NCBI GenBank assembly: GCA_030068145.1
Contig: JAPJBO010000168.1
Coordinates: 124,001 to 188,000, forward strand
DNA length: 64,000 nt
Reading direction: 5' to 3'
DNA from: Diplonema papillatum
Lineage: Eukaryota; Euglenozoa; Diplonemea; Diplonemida; Diplonemidae
Position 1 is the stretch's first letter, and every line of letters begins with the position of its first letter. The notes under the pieces were generated by a model. The model made no database searches. It worked only from the letters and a program-made list of their open reading frames with translations, and had not been told where the DNA came from. Below, in pieces: positions 1 through 10,516 of the stretch. The position numbers and the translations under genes are program-made.

Positions 1-271
1 CGTTGCGTTTTTTGTTTTTGAGCACGGCTTGAGGCACAGGAAGACAGTCTTGCTCGCGAGCAACCCTGCTGCCTTGTTCAAAAGACCGTTGGTTGCGGAT
101 CCCAGAGAGAGAAAAGTGGGATCAGCCTGCCAGCCGTCCCGTCTTCAGCAGATATGCAGATATCCTGGGACCGTTGCCGGCAGGCCCTATCTGCGTCTTG
201 CTGTTTCCGGTGTGCAATCACCTGGAATTGAGGCTGAACCGTAGTTCGAGTGGAATCACGAAAGGGAGACA

Positions 272-1244
272 TCAGCGCGCCTTGCCCCTGCAGGCCTGCT
301 CGTGGCGGTCGATGGCTGCCGGGGGGAACTGCCCCTCGCACTGCGAGCACGTGACACGGGTCTTCGGCCCCGCGCACGTCTGCTCGTGCTTGTCCAAGGC
401 GGCCAGCGGCAGCCGCGCCCCGCAGCGCGAGCACTCCGCCTGGTCGCGCGGGCCCTTGCCTCCGGTCCTCGCGCGCTCGTGGGCGAGCAGCGGCGCCTCC
501 TGCAGCACGGGGCGCGGGTACGTGATCATGAACTGCGTCCACCGCTGCTCCTCCTCGAGCTGCCGCTTGGCATGCGCCATCCGCTCCCTCTCAGCTTCGG
601 CCGCCGCCTGCTCCGGCGTCTGCTCCTCGGCAAACAGCTTCTCCGCAGGCCGCACGACGCCGCACGATTGACGGTGCACTTGGAACGCCTTTTTCCCGAA
701 GGCCCGGCGGCAGACGGAGCACTCCAGCTTCCCGTCCCCAGTCGAATACCCCTCCGCGAGCTCCGGGACAGACGGGAACAAGTCTGGCGAGCAACCCCGG
801 GGACCCAGCGGCGGCGCATTGTCCTTCGCTTGGGGACCGGACACTGAGGGTGTGCCTTGGGCATCCGGCCGAGGTGACGGGTGACTGGTGGACGGCGTGG
901 GGGCCAGGGTGGGTTCGTTGGGCGGCTGGGTGTGGTGGAAACGGTGCGCTCTGCGTTCGGGTGGGCAGGGCTCGGGCTGCGGGGGGGTGCGGCGGTGCCA
1001 AGCATTCCGGGTCGGTGCTTCCGGCTGCGTGTCGCGGGTCTGCTGCTGCTGGCGGGTGGCTTGGGGTTCGGGGTGGCGGTGCTGTGCAGCCTTCCGAGAA
1101 CCGGTGTCCTGGGGTGCAGGGTGGTGGTGCTGCGCGTTCCTAGCCAAGGCTTCCTGCTGTTGATCATGGATCTGCTGCTGCACAGCGTTGCGAGAAAGAG
1201 CTTCCTGCTGCTGCTGCTGCTGGCGGGTGAGATTGGGCTCGGGG

Positions 1245-1275
<31 letters not shown>

Positions 1276-4233
1276 GGTGCAGCGCGTTCCTGGCCAAAGC
1301 TTCCTGTTGCTCGTGGATCTGCTGCTGCTGGCGGGCGAGTTGGCTCTCGAAGCGGTGGCGGAGCCCGTCCTTCTCGGCGGTTTGCTGGGCGATCACCTGG
1401 CTGAGCTGCTGCAGCTGCTCCTTGAGGGCCTGTTGCTCCAGCCGGAGCGTGCCGTCGTCCCTCGTCGGCGGCGCGGCGGGCCGCGCCTCGCCGTCGCGCG
1501 CGCTCGATCGCGCCAGCCTGTGCTCCCTCTCTATCTCCTTCTCCTTCCGCAAAGCCTCGATTTCCTTCGCTAGTCGGTGCACGTCATCGTACTGCGACGG
1601 TCCAGGCTGCGGGTGGTGGGAAAGACTTAGCTTAAGGTGTAATGCACTCAAACCAATATCCCACTCAAACCAATGTGTGCCCTTAGATCCCACTCAAACC
1701 AATGTGTGCCCTTATATCCCACTCAAACCAATGTGTGCCCTTAGATCCCACTTCAACAAACTTTGGGCCCTAATATCCCAATCTTTAGTCACTTTGCTTT
1801 GCAAATGCAATGAGCTTGGCCGAACCTGCTGTTCCAAACTCCTGGTGAAGCACCCGCCTTGGTAGGCAGTTGCCACCTGGGTCATAGTTCTGAGTCTGAG
1901 ACTCGCTCACTGCTGCCCTTTTTAGTGTGAAGGTTTAAAGTGGGCAACATCTTCAGCGAAGTAACTCACTTGTGGGCGGGAACCTTCGAGGAATTTGGAG
2001 CATTGCAGGTTCACAAGTTTCATCCGTCATTCGGCTCTAAACTTCCGTTCTCATCTTGCGGTGTTGCTGCCTGGGGGATCGGCCTTGTGTCATCACACAG
2101 GCGGCACTATTCGAGGATGTGGGAAGCCCTTTCCGTGCATGTGCACACGAGTGCGATTGCCGAGCACGTTCGAAATGATGGAAAGGTGGATACCTGCGGT
2201 GGAGAGAACGCCGGGGGGTAGTAGTACGGGTGCGGGGGCATGTACGGCGGTATCATGGGGAATGCGTGCGGCATCACAGGGTAGGGCTGCTGCTGGTGCT
2301 GCTGGTGGTGGTGCTGCTGATGGTGGTGCTGCTGCTGCAGGGCTCGCGCGGCTGAAATGCCGCCGCCCACGAAGGCTGGAGGGGCGGCGTGATACGGGCC
2401 GGCGTAGCCCCACGGCGGGCACGCGTGCTGAGGCTGGACGGAGCCGTGGCGCATGTTCGGCGCGTGCACAGCGGACGGGGTCATCTGCCTTTGGTTCATG
2501 AACATCGTGTACCCCTCCATGACAACGTCCATCGGATGCGGGATACCCGGCTGCCTCACCGAGGCCTGTTGATAGCACTCCTGGATGTGCACGCCGAGCA
2601 TCGTCTTGTCCCCGAAGATCACTCCACAAATATAGCACGCATTCGGTGCGCTTCCTGCTGCCGCCTGCACAGGCGGAGCCTCCTGTCCTCGCAATGCAAC
2701 CGAAGGCGCCGAGGCTTGCCGGTAGCATCCCTGCACGTGCGCGTCGAGGGTCGTCTTGTCCCCGAAGATCACTCCACAAATATAGCACGCATTCGAGGCG
2801 CTTCCGGTTGCTGCCTGCGCAGACGGAGCCCCCTGTTCTGGCAAAGCAACCGAAGGCGCCGAGGCTTGCTGGTAGCATCCCTGCACGTGCGCGTCGAGTG
2901 CCGCCTTGTCCCCGAAAACAACTCCACAAAGGTGGCACGCATGCGAGGCGCCTCCTGCTGCTGCCTGCACGGGCGGAGCCACCTGTCCTTGCAATGCAAC
3001 CGAAGGCGTTGAGGCTTGCTGGTAGCACACCTGCACGTGCACGTCGAGCGTCGCCTTGTCCCCGAAAACCACTCCACAGATATAGCACGCATGCGAGGCG
3101 CTGCCTACTGCTGCCTGCACGGGCGGAGCCTCTTGTCCCGCAACCGAAAGCGCCGAGGCTTGCTGGTAGCACACCTGCAGGTGCGCATCCAGCGCCGCCT
3201 TGTCTCCGAAGGCCGCGCCGCAGTTGCAGCAAGCGCCGAAGGTCTGCACGTACAGGACCTGGCGCTGCCCGGGGCCCCGCGTGGCGACGGAGCACTCCCG
3301 AATGTGCACGCTGAGCGCCGCTTTGTCGCCGAAGGCCACGCCGCACTTGTAGCACGCATTGAGCGCGGGGCCTGGTTGCGCTTGCTCAGGCGGAACTTGC
3401 CGTTGATCCTGCCCAGGCGATGGAGCCGAAGACCCGTTCGGTGTGGCTTTCTGACAGCACTTCTGCATGTGCTTGCCGAGCGATGCCTTGTCGTTGAAGA
3501 CCACTCCGCACCCATGGCAAGCATTCGTGGCGGGCCCTGCGGCCGCTACAGCAGGAACTTGGAGTTGATCTTGTCCAGGCGATGGAACGAAAGACCCGTT
3601 CGGCGTGACTTTCTGACAGCACTTCTGCATGTGCTTGCCGAGCGATGCTTTGTCGTTGAAGACCACTCCGCACCCATGGCAAGCATTCGTGGCGGGCCCT
3701 GCGGCCGCTACAGCAGGAACTTGGAGTTGATCTTGTCCAGGCGATGGAACGAAAGACCCGTTCGGCGTGACTTTCTGACAGCACTTCTGCATGTGCTTGC
3801 CGAGCGATGCTTTGTCGTTGAAGGCCACTCCGCACCCATGGCAAGCATTCGCGGCGGGCCCTGCGGCCGCTACAGCAGGAACTTGGGGTTGATCCTGTCC
3901 AGGCGATGGAACAGAAGATCCGTTCGGTGTGGCTTTCTGACAGCACTTCTGCATGTGCTTGCCGAGCGATGCTTTGTCGCTGAAGGCCACTCTGCACCCA
4001 CGGCAAGCATTCGCGGCGGGCCCCGCGGCCGCCGCGGGAGGGTCTTGCGGGTGACCTTGTCCGCCCGCCGCAGAGACTGCCGTAGGGGGTGCGTCCTGTG
4101 CCGCAGGCCGGCGATCCTTCCGCTTCTTCGCCGCCGGTTTCGGACCCGCCGCGCCGCCCGGGGCTACCGATTCGGGTTCAGGACCGGCGCAGGCGCACGG
4201 CTTCTTGTCACCGCACTTCCCGCAGAATGCCAT
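272..4233 (-). CDS. Two-exon multi-zinc-finger, coiled-coil protein
   Basis: Exon 1 is 4233-2194 and exon 2 is 1606-272; the inferred product is about 1124 aa. The ATG at 4233 begins MAFCGKCGDKKPCACAG, itself a Cys cluster. Exon 1 then carries about eleven C-x2-C-x(12)-H-x(3-4)-C finger-like repeats (type ACHGCGVAFNDKASLGKH), several nearly identical, followed by a His/Gln-rich, Pro/Tyr-rich tail. The exon ends CCGCAG with donor GTATCC. Exon 2 follows a pyrimidine-rich CCACCCGCAG acceptor; both boundaries are phase 0. Exon 2 encodes a charged coiled coil, Gln and His runs, then three C2HC fingers (ECSVCRRAFGKKAFQVHRQ, ECSRCGARLPLAALDKHEQ, TCSQCEGQFPPAAIDRHEQ). The C2HC fingers resemble the ZC2HC1 type seen in many ciliary and cytoskeletal proteins. 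Fingers of this spacing may bind RNA, protein or DNA; function is not determinable. Two separate genes cannot be excluded, but the matching phase and splice signals favour one. Confidence 0.72.
1641..1780. repeat. 29-bp tandem repeat inside the intron
   Basis: Four to five copies of a 29-bp unit containing ACTCAAACCAATGTGTGCCC lie in the 587-bp intron (2193-1607) of the zinc-finger gene. The first copies are almost identical and the last ones are decayed. Reading through the repeat gives a spurious ATG extension of exon 2. Confidence 0.85.
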
Positions 4234-4454
4234 CTTCTCCCTTCTCGCAGCACCATCATCGGACGTATTTCCCGTTTTTTCTTCACTTTTCTTTGACCAG
4301 CCGCTTTCGTGCAAAAGAGGGGTTCCTAGGTGAAAAAGGGTTCTGAAGGCTTCCCTGGCTCTACCACCGGCCAGGCGGTTCTGACGCCGGCTTGTCGCAG
4401 CTCCTCCTTGGCTTCCCGAGAGCCCTGTGTCTCGTATACCCTCCACTGTGCATC

Positions 4455-4590
4455 GGAGCGATGCAGGTTATTGCCACAGATTATTTGCGTTCTATTCCAA
4501 CCTGTGTATCCATCTGACACTACAGGGTAGCAGGTTACCGCCGCAGATTCTTTGCACTCGAAACCAAACTTTGTATCCATCTGAGGGGTC
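4455..4590. repeat. Dispersed repeat with 'GCCACAGATT' core, two copies
   Basis: Two adjacent diverged copies of a sequence with core TTATTGCCACAGATT followed by TTTGC and an ACTTTGTATCC-like end. Related copies occur near 22990-23036 and 62262-62300. No coding potential is visible, and the family and its ends are undefined. Confidence 0.55.
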
Positions 4591-4787
4591 TTGCACCTAC
4601 AGGGTAGCGGGTCAACATTGCGTTCGCTGGTGTAGTGGCTCTCGCACCGGTTTTACGGTGTCCCGTACCGCTTCGTCTACCGAACGAGAATACGTCCCGC
4701 GCACATCTTGCTGCGAAGGTTGCAGGGGCAGGTCAAAGAAGAGCCGCTCGAATGTCCGCTTGATATGACTGGGGTAAACAGTGGCAC

Positions 4788-4967
4788 TGAGCCGGTCCAT
4801 CCCCTCTTGATAGACCGTGATAGACCGAAGAATACAGTACCGGGCAATTCGATGCAGCTCTAAGGACTAGAGATGGGCCTGATACACCGCAGTGGACTGT
4901 GATTCACTGTGATAAACAGCGGCAGGCACTTCGATGCAGTTTCAAGAGATAGAGACGGACCGGCTCA
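4788..4967. mobile_element. 180-bp inverted-repeat element (TGAGCCGGTCC family)
   Basis: The element is bounded by perfect 11-bp inverted repeats TGAGCCGGTCC / GGACCGGCTCA. The inside is non-coding and contains repeated TGATAGACCGTG and TCGATGCAG motifs. Related copies are at 42379-42558 and 31338-31906 (the latter carrying a nested insertion). The 56-bp satellite at 9.0-10.0 kb is made from its internal sequence. It looks like a non-autonomous DNA element (MITE-like); no clear target-site duplication was identified. Confidence 0.7.
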
Positions 4968-5716
4968 AGTGCCACCCTGAACGTCTTCCCTCAAGCAGCA
5001 AAGTAGTGGATGAGGAAGACCGCAAGGACCTTGCGCGCCTGGTTAATGACACCGGTACGGACAGCCGAGCGGAAGGGGGCAAAAAAAGTGCGAAAGGTGT
5101 CGCTGCGTACGAGAGACCTGAACAGAAATGTTGGCAGAAGACAAATGGAGAAAAAAGGCTGCAAACGAATTCCTGCAGCCGGCATTGCCTCGTGAGCACG
5201 TTGCGGGGAGTGTGCTTCTGAGGCCTACTTGTCTTGTTCGAGCCTCTTCGATACCCCGCTGCCTTCCTGTGGCGTGCAGCAATACTGCATACCTCTAAGG
5301 ATGGTGGTTGCATACCACGTCACCCTACAAGGGGCCGGTAGGTGCTACGGGAACGGATGGTTTACATACAACAACGTACGTACTTGCTACAACGTATAGT
5401 ATGTGCCACCAGCAGCACTCACACACGCACACACATCGTAAGATGGTTTCGTTTCTTCCAACCCTCAATCAGGAATCGTGCTTTGGACTCCGAGTATATA
5501 CAACGTCCGAGGTCTGAATAAACCTCGAGCGCTCTTTCGTTGTTCAGCCTCCAGACATGTCCCGACTCGGCAGAAGAAGCTGTATGGTGCGTTGCCCAAG
5601 AGGACGATGCACGCCTACGAGTGGGTCAGCCGATGCTGTGCCTCAGGCGTTCAGCGCGATTAGTAGGCGCGCGAGCACCGTGAACTGGAAGCCGGCAAAG
5701 CGGAGCCTGCAGACTT
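4968..5716. other. Intergenic, nothing recognised
   Basis: No convincing gene. Short open frames on both strands have no domain signal. A small CA-rich tract lies at about 5418-5440. The stretch probably includes the 3' flank of the rhodanese-like gene. Confidence 0.5.
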
Positions 5717-6100
5717 TCAGGCAGGTCCAGATCTGCGCGCCCGCTCCCGCCGGTAGCGTTCGAGCTCTTCTTTCCGCCTCGCTTCCAGCCGCGTCCGCTC
5801 CTGCTGCGCCTCTGTTTTCAGCGACGCGATCTTGCTCTCCCGCACCTCGACCCACTCAGGGTAATCCATCTGCCTGAAGTCGACGAACCCCGCTTTGTAG
5901 ACCTGCACGTTCTCGTACCCGAAACGCTCCGTCAGCAGCCGCGCCGCGAGCACCGGGCGGATGTCATTCTCGTCCTTTCCGTACACGATGATAGTGTCCG
6001 TCTTCCGCGGCTTCGGGAAGACGTACTTCTGGTACCACTTCTGCAGGTTCAGGTTTTGCAACGCGTCGTCCAGTTCGTCGAAGGGGACGACGTACACCTG
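5717..6100 (-). CDS. Rhodanese-like protein, 3' exon; catalytic Cys absent
   Basis: The open frame encodes VYVVPFDELDDALQNL, then IIVYGKDENDIRPVLAARLL, then GYENVQVYKAGFVDF, which matches the second half of a rhodanese fold (VP-x-DEL strand, active-site loop, GY-x-NV strand and final GGF/W segment). It ends in a Lys/Arg/Glu-rich helix of about 40 residues. The active-site loop normally reads YC-x-SG-x-R; here the Cys position is Gly (VYGKDENDIR), so sulfurtransferase activity is unlikely. The frame is preceded by CTCTGATGCAG, a good 3' splice site, so the apparent start Met at 6103 is probably intronic. The first half of the domain should be on an upstream exon, which I could not locate between 6104 and 7064. 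Unlike the neighbouring loci, no duplicated end was seen. Confidence 0.6.
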   Translation of the reverse strand, partial: QVYVVPFDELDDALQNLNLQKWYQKYVFPKPRKTDTIIVYGKDENDIRPVLAARLLTERFGYENVQVYKAGFVDFRQMDYPEWVEVRESKIASLKTEAQQERTRLEARRKEELERYRRERARRSGPA

Positions 6101-6103
6101 CAT

Positions 6104-7064
6104 CAGAGGCGTTGTAGTTTTTAGAGCTATAGTTCGCTTGAGAATCCGAAGCTAATACGTACTGGGTGGTTCTGGGGGGGCAATGCATGGGTTCTTTCGG
6201 GTACACTTTATTTGCTCGCTTTGGCGAGTCAGGTTCGAAACAATTTGTGACCGACACCAAGTTCTCGCCAGGATAGTGTTTTGGGCTCCCCACGTCTTTC
6301 AAGTTGAGCATTGAGTTCTTTAAGGTGCAAGTGCCATCAAGGCAGGCGAGCACTGTTCACGGGCTAGTGTTACTTTATGACGTCGTCCGTCGGGAGAGTC
6401 AACGATGATGAGGATGTGGTCAAACTAGCCATTTCCAAGTCAAGTTCAATTCCCGCTCGCTTTCGCGGTGCGGACTTTCCGGGCCGGTTTGGCTGTTTCC
6501 GGGTCGACGATGGGGAAGAAGTTAGGCATTCCATTTCGTGATCGAGCGTAGAGTTGTTCACGGCCTGCCGCGATCGCTTCGATCTTCGTGGCTTCCCTGT
6601 CGGGGAGTTGAGCAGGAGTTGCCCTGTAAACCGTACCGGTCCATTGTCCGCACCATGGCTCTAAGTAGAGGTTGTGTTATGTGTAGAATAGCTCAGAGAG
6701 GTTTGCGGATAGAACAAACGTTGCGCTTTTTAGTGCAACGTTTTTCACCCAGAATGAACCTACAGTCCCCTGGGGGAACATCTTAGTTTAGTGTTTTGGG
6801 CAAAGTGCAACAGACACCACGTCTCTGATCAAGTGTCGGTTGCTACATGGTAGAATGCTAAAAGAGGGAGGGTAAGATTCCCGCCTCTTATGTTCGTTTG
6901 ATTGTCAAGTGACGCTTTCTACATGGGACACGGGGTATGCGACCTATGCCGTATTCGGAGGCTGAATGGGGACCCGATCCATCCGGGAACTCCATTTATC
7001 TGGAATGCACCGGTGATTTGCGCGGCACACGTGTGCTAACCACAATCTGTACAGACATGTGGTT
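6104..7064. other. Probable intron/5' region of rhodanese-like gene, with repeats
   Basis: No recognisable exon. It contains a fragment with GAGCATTGAGTTCTTT (6303-6325, shared with 12565, 16535 and 18865) and a piece at 6728-6800 whose TTTTTAGTGCAACGTTTTT and AACATCTTAG motifs recur at 7277-7330. A GTTCGCTTGAGAATCCG motif at 6127-6145 recurs at 7233, 10634 and 10877. Confidence 0.4.
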
Positions 7065-8429
7065 CTAGCTGCTGCTGGTGAACACCACCGGCATGTCGCC
7101 CGGGGAGGTGCTGGCCGTCCACTCGCTGCAGGGCGCGGCGGCCCAGACGAAGCCGTGGCTGTTCACCGCGAACACCGCCGACGGGCAGGCCGGGTAGCTG
7201 TACTGGAGCGTCACCTTCCGGACCGATTTGAAGTTCGCCTGAGAATCCGGGATTTTCGAGTCTCCGGGTGACGGGTTTTAGTGCAACGTTTTTTAACCCA
7301 GATGATCCTTCCATCCCTGGAGGAACATCTTACACGGTGGAGTCCAGCCTCAGAACCTGGAGTTAATAAGCGGGTGTTACACCCGCTTTTCGGGGTGTGG
7401 ATTTACATGCGGTTTGGTTGTGGCGCTCGGGCACACCCTCTTTCACTCCAGCTTCTGAGGCTGGACCTCACCGTGTAGTCTAGTGTCCTGCGTTTGGGCA
7501 AATCAATTTGCTTTCCGGCGGTGAATTGCCTGGACATCCTCCTTCCTTCCATTTCCAGGGTGGGTGGGTGGGAAAATCGAAGGAAGGTGCTTGGTAGATC
7601 TCGCTCCTGCCGGCGCTTGCGCGAAATTAGCTGAAATAAACGCCCATTAAGTTCTTCCTTCGGTGCGGTTGCCTTCTGAGCCGTCGTCGCTGCTCCGACG
7701 TCCAAATTTAACTCCATACCTCACTGTGTAGGCTAATGTCTTGGGGCGGTGTGTACAAATGGCAGGGACAATGAGTACTTTTGGGAAAATCAATTTGCTT
7801 TCGAGTGAGGAGCCGGCGGTGAATTTTGTGCCTGGACATATATCCTCCTTCCTTCCACTTCCTGGGTGGGTGGTTGGTGGGGAAATCGAAGGAAGGTGCC
7901 TGGTAGATCTTGCTCCTGCCGGCGCTTGCGCGAAATTAGCTGAATTAAACGCCCGTTAAGCTCTTCCCTCGGTGCGGTTGCCTTCTGAGCCGTCGTCGCT
8001 GCTCCGACGTCCGAATTTAACTCCATACCTCACCGTGTAGGCTAGTGTCTTGGGGCGGTGTGTACAAATGGCAGGGACAATAATTACTTTGGGCAATATC
8101 GATTTGCTTTCGAGTGAGGAGCCGGCGGTGAATTTTGTTTGGGTCCACCATACCTGGTCCACGTCTACGTCAAGGCGAGCTGTGGCCACGACCTCTTGCC
8201 GCGACCGAACATCGAGCATGACCAGCGACTCGAGTAGCTTCTGCTGCAGCGTCCGATTCTCGAACAGCCGGAACACTTCCGCCTTGTCCACCTCGGCGAC
8301 GGGTCCCGCCAGCCGCCCGTGCTTCCTCGTCCACTCCTCCTCCAGCGCTGGCGTCCACTCGAAGTCGACCAGCCCCGGCGTCGAGCGCCGAAGCTGCCGA
8401 AAGAGGCACTTCGACAGGCGCGCCGTCAT
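7065..8429 (-). CDS. Two-exon small protein, possibly mitochondrial; unknown function
   Basis: Exon 1 is 8429-8154 (92 codons) from an ATG starting MTARLSKCLFRQLRRS, a basic amphipathic N-terminus that could be a mitochondrial targeting sequence. It continues with the charged helical stretch EWTPALEEEWTRKHGRLAGP and ends LDVDVDQ followed by donor GTATGG. Exon 2 is 7238-7065 (57 codons plus TAG) after the acceptor ATTCTCAG; it encodes VRKVTLQYSYPACPSAVFAV and ends DMPVVFTSSS. Both boundaries are phase 0, giving about 149 aa. The first bases of exon 2 lie within a dispersed motif (see the finding at 7225-7275), so the exact acceptor is uncertain. The 915-bp intron holds a 143-bp inverted-repeat element and a tandem duplication with SSU rRNA remnants. 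No family recognised. Confidence 0.6.
7333..7475. mobile_element. 143-bp inverted-repeat element with TA target duplication
   Basis: The ends are CACGGTGGAGTCCAGCCTC and the near-complement GGCTGGACCTCACCGTG, about 30 bp each with few mismatches, flanked by TA on both sides (7331-7332 and 7476-7477). Elements that duplicate TA are typical of the Tc1/mariner superfamily and its MITEs. It has no coding capacity and lies in the intron of the 7065-8429 gene. A sister copy is at 63541-63768 and a more distant one at 31408-31865. Confidence 0.75.
7478..8150 (-). repeat. Intronic tandem duplication (two full copies and one partial)
   Basis: A unit of about 250-310 bp is repeated at roughly 7486-7735 and 7736-8040, with a partial copy to 8150, all inside the intron. 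Each full copy has a minus-strand frame starting MELN(L/S)DVGAATTAQKATAP; the copies differ at both synonymous and replacement sites, so coding is doubtful. Each unit begins with CTACACGGTGAGG, the same terminus as the TA-flanked elements. Two copies start with a short piece of SSU rRNA. Confidence 0.7.
7744..7770 (-). rRNA. Short SSU rRNA 3'-domain remnant (non-functional)
   Basis: GGGCGGTGTGTACAAATGG and the following CAGGGAC are the complement of the universal SSU rRNA segment just before the 3' end. The same piece recurs at 8054-8078 in the next tandem unit, where similarity also stops after about 26 bases. The T in ACAAATGG is shared with the longer shard at 13399-13545, suggesting all derive from the host SSU gene. 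Confidence 0.6.
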
Positions 8430-8932
8430 CGCAACTTTTTTCTTTGGGGGTCTCTTTCTTTTTCCTCCGGGGAAGGAAGGCTTGACAATCTATGCCGCCT
8501 TCTGGGGAGCACCTAAGGGTCAAACTCAATGAGAGAGAGAGAGAACACATCAAAACAAGTCAAAGGGTGCGGGCCACCAAAAAGAATGAGAAAGGTGAGA
8601 CTGACATTCTTTGATCCTGCTGGGTTTGGTCTATTAGTAACGCCGGAGTGACTGTCTACTTGCAACCCCGGCTCATCCCAAATTCTTCTGGGGTTGGTTC
8701 GGATAGGTGCTCACCCTGCCATGCGCATTGCTCCAATTCCCACAGTAAACCATAGGTGGGCCCCCAGCCAGGCTGGATTCGGGGTGGCTCCCTGGGAGGG
8801 ACGGAGACGGGGGTTAGTCACGCCTCAGCGGTCAGGGCATCTCCCCGCCCACATGTCTGGGTTCTCGTGGTCACCGCTACCGCGCTGCCAATTTTGAGAG
8901 AGAGAAAGCGACGAGTTAAGAGTGCGGGGTAA
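8430..8932. other. Intergenic, 5' flank of the 8429 gene
   Basis: The first 100 bases upstream of the ATG are purine-rich on the minus strand (possible 5' UTR). A (GA)n tract lies at about 8528-8544. 8600-8820 is a GC-balanced stretch with self-complementary segments that looks RNA-like, but I could not match it to any rRNA, snRNA or SRP RNA. Confidence 0.35.
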
Positions 8933-10150
8933 GCCGGTCCATCCGCTCCTGATAGACCGCCGTGGCAAACCGAAGAACACAGCTCCAGGCAATTCGATGC
9001 ACGCTTCAGGGGATAGGGATGTGGACCTGATAGACCGTGGCAAACCGAAGAATACAGCAGCTTCAGGGATAGGGATGTGGACCTGATAGACCGTGGCAAA
9101 CCGAAGAATACAGCAGCTTCAGGGATAGGGACGTGGACCTGATAGACCGTGGCAAACCGAAGAATACAGCAGCTTCAGGGATAGGGATGTGGACCTGATA
9201 GACCGTGGCAAACCGAAGAATACAGCAGCTTCAGGGATAGGGACGTGGACCTGATAGACCGTGGCAAACCGAAGAATACAGCAGCTTCAGGGATAGGGAT
9301 GTGGACCTGATAGACCGTGGCAAACCGAAGAATACAGCAGCTTCAGGGATAGGGACGTGGACCTGATAGACCGTGGCAAACCGAAGAATACAGCAGCTTC
9401 AGGGATAGGGATGTGGACCTGATAGACCGTGGCAAACCGAAGAATACAGCAGCTTCAGGGATAGGGATGTGGACCTGATAGACCGTGGCAAACCGAAGAA
9501 TACAGCAGCTTCAGGGATAGGGATGTGGACCTGATAGACCGTGGCAAACCGAAGAATACAGCAGCTTCAGGGATAGGGACGTGGACCTGATAGACCGTGG
9601 CAAACCGAAGAATACAGCAGCTTCAGGGATAGGGATGTGGACCTGATAGACCGTGGCAAACCGAAGAATACAGCAGCTTCAGGGATAGGGATGTGGACCT
9701 GATAGACCGTGGCAAACCGAAGAATACAGCAGCTTCAGGGATAGGGATGTGGACCTGATAGACCGTGGCAAACCGAAGAATACAGCAGCTTCAGGGATAG
9801 GGATGTGGACCTGATAGACCGTGGCAAACCGAAGAATACAGCAGCTTCAGGGATAGGGATGTGGACCTGATAGACCGTGGCAAACCGAAGAATACAGCAG
9901 CTTCAGGGATAGGGACGTGGACCTGATAGACCGTGGCAAACCGAAGAATACAGCAGCTTCAGGGATAGGGATGTGAACCTGATAGACCGTGGCAAACCGA
10001 AGAATACAGCTCCAGGCAATTCGATGCACACTTCAGGGGATAGGGACGTGGACCTGATAGACCGTGGCAAACCGAAGACTACAGCTCCAGGCAATACGAT
10101 GCACGCTTCAGGGGATAGGGATGTGGACCTGATAACTGCTATAAACAGCA
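8933..10150. repeat. 56-bp satellite derived from a TIR element
   Basis: About 17 copies of a 56-bp unit (CTTCAGGGATAGGGATGTGG ... GATAGACCGTGG ... AATACAGCAG) differ mainly at one alternating base (GATGTGG/GACGTGG). The array is flanked by longer units containing GGCAATTCGATGCACGCTT, and starts with AAGCCGGTCCATCC, the left end of the TGAGCCGGTCC element family. The array therefore arose by amplifying an internal segment of that element. Open frames across it are repeat translation. Confidence 0.9.
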
Positions 10151-10267
10151 CGCTTTCACGTGCCACCAACTGTACCTTTGATGAAATAGCTGTTCTACCC
10201 ATACACCCCAGGCGTTGTTGCCCGTAGCAGCCGTCCGGTCGTTGCTTGTTGCGGCTTTCTTCTTCGT

Positions 10268-10516
10268 GCACGCCACCGTGTGTTACTCAGGACTATTGGT
10301 TCCGAGCAATCGGTTCCGAGCAATCGGTTCCCCCTACACGACAAGACGCACAAGGATTGCTCGGAACCGATTGTTCGGAACCTATTGCTCGGAACCGATT
10401 GCTCCTCGCACGTCCGTTCCAACACGTGTTCGGTAGTTACAGCACTTGGGATCCTTCTGTTCTTCGTCTGGCGGCTTCGTCGAGCATTTCCTTCCAAGCT
10501 GGCGCTTCTGTAGAAG
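10268..10516. mobile_element. Partial copy of the 16.8/49.5 kb TIR element
   Basis: Similar to 49620-49826 (ACACGTGTTCGGTAGTTAC, CACTTGGGATCC, GTCGAGCATTTCC, AAGCTGGCGCTT) but with a GATTGCTCGGAACCG-type inverted repeat replacing the centre (10303-10408). Only the right-hand terminus is convincing. Confidence 0.6.
10303..10408. repeat. Inverted repeat of 'GGTTCCGAGCAATC' units
   Basis: Two head-to-tail copies of GGTTCCGAGCAATC on the left face three complementary copies of GATTGCTCGGAACC (one diverged) on the right, separated by about 30 bases. Transcripts would form a long hairpin. Confidence 0.75.

Noticed and set aside
1607-1693. ATG extension of the zinc-finger exon (MGSKGTHWFEWD)
   Set aside because: It is translated from intronic 29-bp repeats and lies before a strong splice acceptor.
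8600-8820. Possible structured RNA gene (U1/U4/SRP-like pieces)
   Set aside because: Short similarities to snRNA motifs were not in the right order; no Sm site or known fold could be assigned by eye.
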